10,235 nt of DNA, from the NCBI GenBank assembly GCA_021157645.1, contig JAGGWC010000056.1:1-10235 (forward strand), in the 5' to 3' direction. Shown in pieces: positions 6,138-10,235 of the stretch (the first letter of the stretch is position 1; the number at the start of each line of letters is the position of its first letter). The notes beneath the pieces were generated by a model. The model was not told the origin of the DNA. It searched no databases and saw only the letters and a list, made by a program, of their open reading frames with translations. The position numbers and the translations under genes were made by a program. The stretch is from Candidatus Cloacimonadota bacterium. Its GTDB lineage: Bacteria; Cloacimonadota; Cloacimonadia; Cloacimonadales; TCS61.

Positions 6138-6498
6138 AGGAAAAAAAATTTTACTTAATCATTTTCTTTTTCAATTGTATAATTATTAAAAAAAACAGTA
6201 TAGTAAATTAAATATTTCTAAAATTGTTTACTCTTAAAAATCAAAATAGATTCTTAATAAAAAAAATATCCATAGAAATAACGGTTATTAGCAGGTCTAC
6301 GAATATCACAATTTCACTAAATTAATTTCATCTTGACAGTACCGTTAAGTAACTGGAAATTAACCGTTAAATCAATAGAATTCAAAGGTTGCAGATTGTT
6401 ACTCAAACTGTTAACTTCGTGTAATTTATAGAGTTATGGATTTATAGATATTCATAGCATTATTATATTGATAAATTTTAATATTTTCAGGAGTCTTA
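6138..6498. other. AT-rich intergenic region before nrdJ
   Basis: This 361-base gap has no plausible reading frame, tRNA or GC-rich terminator hairpin for the permease gene. A perfect TTGACA lies at 6333-6338 without a good -10; the sequence 20 bases beyond TTG is GAAATTAA. The only other structure seen is a set of ACCGTTAA-like motifs, listed separately. I found no B12 box (GCCACTG) of a cobalamin riboswitch and no convincing NrdR box. Confidence 0.6.
6279..6415. promoter_or_regulatory. Cluster of ACCGTTAA-like motifs, possible nrdJ operators
   Basis: Exact ACCGTTAA occurs at 6341-6348 and 6363-6370, start-to-start distance 22 (about two helical turns). ACTGTTAA (one change) is at 6407-6414, 44 bases further. 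AACGGTTA at 6280-6287 is the reverse complement of TAACCGTT at 6361-6368. The first copy directly follows TTGACA (6333-6338), so a bound protein would overlap a promoter. No known regulator is assigned. Confidence 0.35.
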
Positions 6499-8751
6499 AT
6501 GAAACTAACCAATAATGCTTTGACCGTGCTTGAAAAGCGCTATTTCCGAAAGGATAAAAATGGAAAACTAATAGAAGATTGGGAAAAAATGATCACACGG
6601 GTTGCTGTTAATATCAGTAATGGGGATAAAGAAAAAGAGAAAATATATTTTGATCTTCTAAACTCCGGATATTTTCTTCCAAACTCACCAACACTTATGA
6701 ATGCAGGTCATGATCTTCAACAATTATCAGCCTGTTTTGTCTTGCCTTTGGAAGACAGCATGGAGAGTATTTTTGAATCAATAAAAAATGCAGCATTAAT
6801 CCACAAAAGTGGTGGTGGTACAGGATTTAGTTTTTCCAAATTACGTGAAGCTGATGCGCGTGTAAAAAGTACAAATGGAGTATCCAGCGGACCTATATCA
6901 TTTTTGAAAGTGTTTAATTCCGCAACTGATGCTGTGAAACAAGGTGGAACACGTCGGGGTGCTAATATGGCAATTCTGAATGTTGATCATCCACAAATTC
7001 TGGATTTTATAACTTGCAAAGAGGATACTCAAAAACTTACAAACTTTAATCTTAGTGTGGGAATCACAGAAAAATTCATGAATGCTGTTCATGAAGATAG
7101 CGAATATGAGTTAATCTCGCCGCATACAAAAAATATTATAAAAAAATTAAAAGCACGTGATGTCTTTGACCTGATCGTTAAAATGGCACATCAAAATGGT
7201 GAACCGGGTATTATCTTTTTAGATAGAATCAATAAATACAATCCAACTCCGCATATTGGTAAAATCGAATCAACAAATCCTTGTGGCGAACAGCCTCTTC
7301 TTCCAAACGAAGCTTGTAATCTGGGTTCTATGAACTTAGCAGTAATGATCAAAGATAATAAAGTCGATTGGGATATCTTAAAAAAGGCAACGAGAGATGC
7401 AGTGGATTTTCTGGATAATGTAATCGACATGTCCAAATTTCCGCTTCCCAAAATTAATGAAATGGTGAAGTCGAATAGAAAAATTGGTCTCGGTGTGATG
7501 GGCTGGGCAGACCTGCTTTTCTTGCTAAAAATCCCTTATAACAGTGATGAAGCTATCAAACTTGCAGAGCAGGTTATGGAATTTGTGGATTACCATTCAA
7601 AGGTTAGGTCAATTGAACTGGCTGAAGAAAAAGGAGCATTTCCGAATTTTAAAGGTAGTATCTATGAGACAAAGAAATTGATCAGAAAAGACCTGAAATT
7701 GAATTGGAAAGATCTCAATAAAGTTATTGCAAAAAAAGGCATAAGAAATGCAACAACAACTACAATAGCACCAACAGGTACGATTAGCATGATTTGTAAT
7801 ACTTCCGGTGGTGTTGAACCGCAATTTTCTTTGGTTTATGTTAAAAACGTGATGGACGGTAATAAACTTTTATATATAAATCCACATTTTGAAAAAGCAA
7901 TTAGAGACGCAGGAATATATTCGGAAGAATTAATGGAAAAAGTTGCTGATGAAGGAAGTGTGGCACATATTGATGAAATCCCTGAAGATATTAAAAAGAT
8001 ATTTGTAACTTCTCATGACATCTCACCAAAATGGCATATTCGTATGCAGAGCGCTTTCCAAAAATATGTAGATAATGCAGTTTCTAAAACTATTAATTTT
8101 ACTAAAGAAGCTACTAAAGAAGAGATAAAAATGGCTTATGAACTTGCCTATGAATTGGGCTGTAAAGGTGTTACTGTTTATCGTGACGGCAGCCGTGAGA
8201 ATCAAGTTCTAAATGTTGGTAAAGAAATTAAAGAGACCAAAATAAACGGTAATAGAGTTGCTCCTCGTGAACGACCTGAAATCACGACTGGTATAACCCA
8301 GAAAATAGAAACAGGTTGTGGGCATCTTTACGTTACAATAAATTCCGATAAAAAAGGAGCTTGCGAAATTTTTACTCAGATGGGAAAAGTTGGCGGATGC
8401 GCGTCTGCTCAATTGGAAGCAATTGCCAGGTTAACATCTTTGTTGCTTCGTTCCAATGTTAAAGTTAGTGCTATTGCACGTCAATTGAAGGGAATTCGCT
8501 GTCCTTCACCTATGTGGAATAATGGAGAGATAGTTACTTCTTGTGCTGATGGTATTGCTAAATCACTGGAAACGTTTCTTGGATTTGATAAAGATTCACA
8601 TGAAAATATAAAAAAAATTAATAAGAAAATTATAAAAAAACCAAAAAGGAAATCTTCTTCTGCCATGATGATTTGTCCTGATTGTGGTAGTACTATAGAG
8701 CATTCTGAGGGCTGTTTGAAATGTAATTCATGTGGCTGGTCTAAATGTTAA
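6499..8751 (+). CDS. nrdJ: Vitamin B12-dependent (class II) ribonucleoside-diphosphate/triphosphate reductase
   Basis: Makes deoxyribonucleotides by radical chemistry started by adenosylcobalamin, so works with or without oxygen. The 750-residue protein begins directly with the core (LTNNALTVLEKRYF) and has no ATP-cone. Visible motifs: PNSPTLMNAG (61-70); Cys79 in SACFVLPLEDS, the first redox cysteine; GGGTGFSFSKLR (105-116); NPCGE at 260-264 with catalytic Asn260, thiyl-radical Cys262 and Glu264; the second redox cysteine Cys273 in NEACNLGSMNL; and APTGTIS (424-430). Residues about 598-700 form the TSCPD domain, here with TSCAD at 680-684. The C-terminus is a cysteine-rich tail (CPDCG at 726-730; CNSCGWSKC at 742-750) of the NrdJ type that re-reduces the active site. 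AGGAG at 6489-6493 is 5 bases before ATG 6499. No class I or III partner genes are nearby. Confidence 0.97.
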   Translation: MKLTNNALTVLEKRYFRKDKNGKLIEDWEKMITRVAVNISNGDKEKEKIYFDLLNSGYFLPNSPTLMNAGHDLQQLSACFVLPLEDSMESIFESIKNAALIHKSGGGTGFSFSKLREADARVKSTNGVSSGPISFLKVFNSATDAVKQGGTRRGANMAILNVDHPQILDFITCKEDTQKLTNFNLSVGITEKFMNAVHEDSEYELISPHTKNIIKKLKARDVFDLIVKMAHQNGEPGIIFLDRINKYNPTPHIGKIESTNPCGEQPLLPNEACNLGSMNLAVMIKDNKVDWDILKKATRDAVDFLDNVIDMSKFPLPKINEMVKSNRKIGLGVMGWADLLFLLKIPYNSDEAIKLAEQVMEFVDYHSKVRSIELAEEKGAFPNFKGSIYETKKLIRKDLKLNWKDLNKVIAKKGIRNATTTTIAPTGTISMICNTSGGVEPQFSLVYVKNVMDGNKLLYINPHFEKAIRDAGIYSEELMEKVADEGSVAHIDEIPEDIKKIFVTSHDISPKWHIRMQSAFQKYVDNAVSKTINFTKEATKEEIKMAYELAYELGCKGVTVYRDGSRENQVLNVGKEIKETKINGNRVAPRERPEITTGITQKIETGCGHLYVTINSDKKGACEIFTQMGKVGGCASAQLEAIARLTSLLLRSNVKVSAIARQLKGIRCPSPMWNNGEIVTSCADGIAKSLETFLGFDKDSHENIKKINKKIIKKPKRKSSSAMMICPDCGSTIEHSEGCLKCNSCGWSKC

Positions 8752-8790
8752 GATAAAATTTATTTTAAAAATAGAAAATAATTCAAAAAA

Positions 8791-8820
8791 TGGGTAGGCA
8801 ATTTTCCTGCCCATTTTTTT
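8791..8820 (+). terminator. Rho-independent terminator after nrdJ, close to the next start codon
   Basis: TGGGTAGG (8791-8798) and CCTGCCCA (8806-8813) pair over 8 bp with one G-U, loop CAATTTT, followed by seven T (8814-8820). It ends 21 bases before the next ATG (8842), leaving no room for a full promoter between hairpin and gene. The next gene must be read through the hairpin, or from a promoter inside or before it. Confidence 0.85.
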
Positions 8821-8841
8821 ATTGATACAAGAGGTATATAT

Positions 8842-10235
8842 ATGAAAAAAATAATCGTTAGCTTAATATTTTTTACACTAACACTTTCAGTAACAGCATC
8901 TGTACGTGTTATCACGTACAATGCACTTAATTTCGGTGGAAATGATGAAGATAGACTTCCTTTTTTTGAAACAATTTTTAATGATGTAGATGCTGATCTA
9001 TTATTATTACAAGAGATCGAAGATGGAATAGGTGGAGAACTTTTATTGTCTGTAATCAATAATGGTACGAACGATTTTTCCGGAGCTATATATTTAAATG
9101 GACCCGATACAAATAATTTTTTGATTTATCGTAATTCATTAATTACTTTTGGATCCCAGGATACAATTGGTACTGATCTAAGAAATATTGCAGAATATGA
9201 ATTGATCATTGATGGGAATTTGATCCATTTTTATAGTTGCCATTTAAAGGCAAGTACAGGTTATGAAAATGAGCGTTTGGAAGAAGTTATAAAACTGCGT
9301 GATCATTTGAATTCATTACCAGAAGGATCAGAATTTATTATTGTCGGTGATATGAATTTCTATACAAGTTCTGAACCAGGATATCAAAAATTCATTGCTG
9401 ATGAAACTATCAATATTGGCAGAGCTGAAGATCTTTCTGATCAGGTTGGTGAGTGGCATAATAATAGTGATTATACAGAAGTTCACACTCAATCCACCCG
9501 TTCTACTCAATTTGGTGGTGGTGCCAGCGGTGGACTTGATGATAGGTTTGACTTTATTTTTTCTTCTTATCAATTAAATAATGGAACTGGATTAGAGTAT
9601 ATAGATGATACAATTACATCATTCGGGAATGATGGTGAACATTTCAATTTATCGATAAACAATGGAACAAATTCTGTAGTTTCTCAAGAAGTGGCAGAAG
9701 CTTTGTATCAAGCTTCAGATCATCTTCCTGTTTTTGCAGATTTTAATACAATTACTTCTTCCGAGCCAATGCTTATCGTTAGTATTCCAAATATTGAAGA
9801 GGAATGGCAGCAAGGAACAGATCATAATATAGAATGGGCAAGTGCAAATTTTAATGGGAACGTAAAGATTGAACTGCAAAATGAGACATCTGAAGAGCGA
9901 GAAGTACTCGCAGCATCTACAGAGGATGATGGCGAATGGTTATGGGCTATTCCCTTAGAGCAAATTTTGGGGGATTATAAAATTGTAATCTCTGATGCAG
10001 CTGATGGTAATCCAATAGATGAAAGTAATAATCCTTTTCATATTATTGAGCCAACAACAGATTACACAATCTATGACATTCAATATTCTATTGAAGGGCC
10101 ATCTCCTTTAGAGGGTGTGGAAGTTATCACATATGGTATTGTAACAGCTATTGGGGAATATGGCTTCTTTTTGCAGAATGAATCCGGTGCTTGGAATGGA
10201 ATATTTGTTTATGAATATGGTGTTAATGTAAGTCA
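8842..10235 (+). CDS. Secreted endonuclease/exonuclease/phosphatase-family protein, C-terminus cut by the window edge
   Basis: A 464-codon open frame runs off the right end without a stop. A signal peptide (MKKIIVSLIFFTLTLSVTA, 1-19) indicates export. Residues about 21-305 are an EEP (DNase I-like) metal-dependent phosphoesterase domain with all core motifs: Asn27 in ITYNALNF, Glu58 in LLLQEIED (metal ligand), SCHLKAS (132-138), GDMN at 169-172, DDRFDF at 233-238, and SDHLP at 292-296 with the Asp-His pair. About 306-405 resembles the Kre9/KNH-like beta domain (SIPNIEEEWQQGTDHNIEW, later DYKIVISDA). From about 407, IYDIQYSIEG, GVEVITYGIVTAIGEYGFF and IFVYEYG resemble the OB-fold domain found in YhcR-like extracellular nucleases. 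A nuclease acting on external DNA or RNA is the best guess; a phospholipase or other phosphatase is possible. AGAGG (8830-8834) lies 7 bases before ATG 8842. Further C-terminal domains, perhaps a sorting domain like that of the secreted protein at 1080-2927, may lie beyond the window. Confidence 0.88.
   Translation, partial: MKKIIVSLIFFTLTLSVTASVRVITYNALNFGGNDEDRLPFFETIFNDVDADLLLLQEIEDGIGGELLLSVINNGTNDFSGAIYLNGPDTNNFLIYRNSLITFGSQDTIGTDLRNIAEYELIIDGNLIHFYSCHLKASTGYENERLEEVIKLRDHLNSLPEGSEFIIVGDMNFYTSSEPGYQKFIADETINIGRAEDLSDQVGEWHNNSDYTEVHTQSTRSTQFGGGASGGLDDRFDFIFSSYQLNNGTGLEYIDDTITSFGNDGEHFNLSINNGTNSVVSQEVAEALYQASDHLPVFADFNTITSSEPMLIVSIPNIEEEWQQGTDHNIEWASANFNGNVKIELQNETSEEREVLAASTEDDGEWLWAIPLEQILGDYKIVISDAADGNPIDESNNPFHIIEPTTDYTIYDIQYSIEGPSPLEGVEVITYGIVTAIGEYGFFLQNESGAWNGIFVYEYGVNVS

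Noticed and set aside
6138..6498. Cobalamin riboswitch or NrdR box before the B12-dependent reductase
   Set aside because: Both were looked for because they would fit the gene. No B12 box, no riboswitch-like GC-rich helices and no convincing NrdR palindrome were found.
1..10235. CRISPR array, tRNA, rRNA, transposon or phage genes
   Set aside because: No regular spaced repeats, cloverleaf sequences, rRNA motifs, transposase or phage proteins were seen on either strand.

Overview
The window is AT-rich bacterial DNA with six protein genes, mostly single transcription units separated by short intergenic stretches with clear hairpin terminators. Nothing places the organism by name. Three things point to an anaerobic or microaerotolerant member of the FCB group, perhaps Cloacimonadota: a secreted protein ending in a FlgD-like/T9SS-type C-terminal domain with the motif NYPNPFNP, two Bacteroidota-like promoter matches (TTG, 20 nt, then NNNNTTTG), and a B12-dependent (oxygen-independent) ribonucleotide reductase beside a selenocysteine peroxiredoxin. 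This taxonomic guess is inference.

Layout. 1-1080: a minus-strand peroxiredoxin gene (82-801), its terminator, and an intergenic stretch with a dispersed repeat and the terminator of the next gene. 1080-2927: a minus-strand secreted multidomain surface protein. 2928-3242: a divergent intergenic region with a promoter for the secreted protein, a second repeat copy and the lysS leader. 3243-4739: lysS. 4740-4922: a short 10-nt periodic repeat and a terminator. 4923-6137: a LolC/LolE-type ABC permease. 6138-6498: an AT-rich leader with several ACCGTTAA-like motifs. 6499-8751: nrdJ, class II ribonucleotide reductase. 8842-10235: a secreted endonuclease/exonuclease/phosphatase-family protein that runs off the right edge.

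The main find is the peroxiredoxin. Ordinary gene calling splits it into two ORFs at an in-frame TGA (550-552). That TGA falls exactly at the peroxidatic cysteine of the PxxxTxxC motif. Ten bases after it the mRNA can form a perfect 7-bp hairpin with loop AGUU, which fits a bacterial SECIS element. The gene is therefore read as one selenoprotein of the known PrxU type, not as a pseudogene. It also has an in-frame 37-codon N-terminal extension with its own good ribosome binding site, and it lacks the usual C-terminal resolving cysteine.

The genes do not form one pathway. lysS is translation, the permease belongs to lipoprotein export or envelope ABC transport, nrdJ supplies deoxynucleotides, prxU detoxifies peroxides, and the two signal-peptide proteins act outside the cytoplasm. 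No rRNA, tRNA, CRISPR array, transposase or phage gene was seen.
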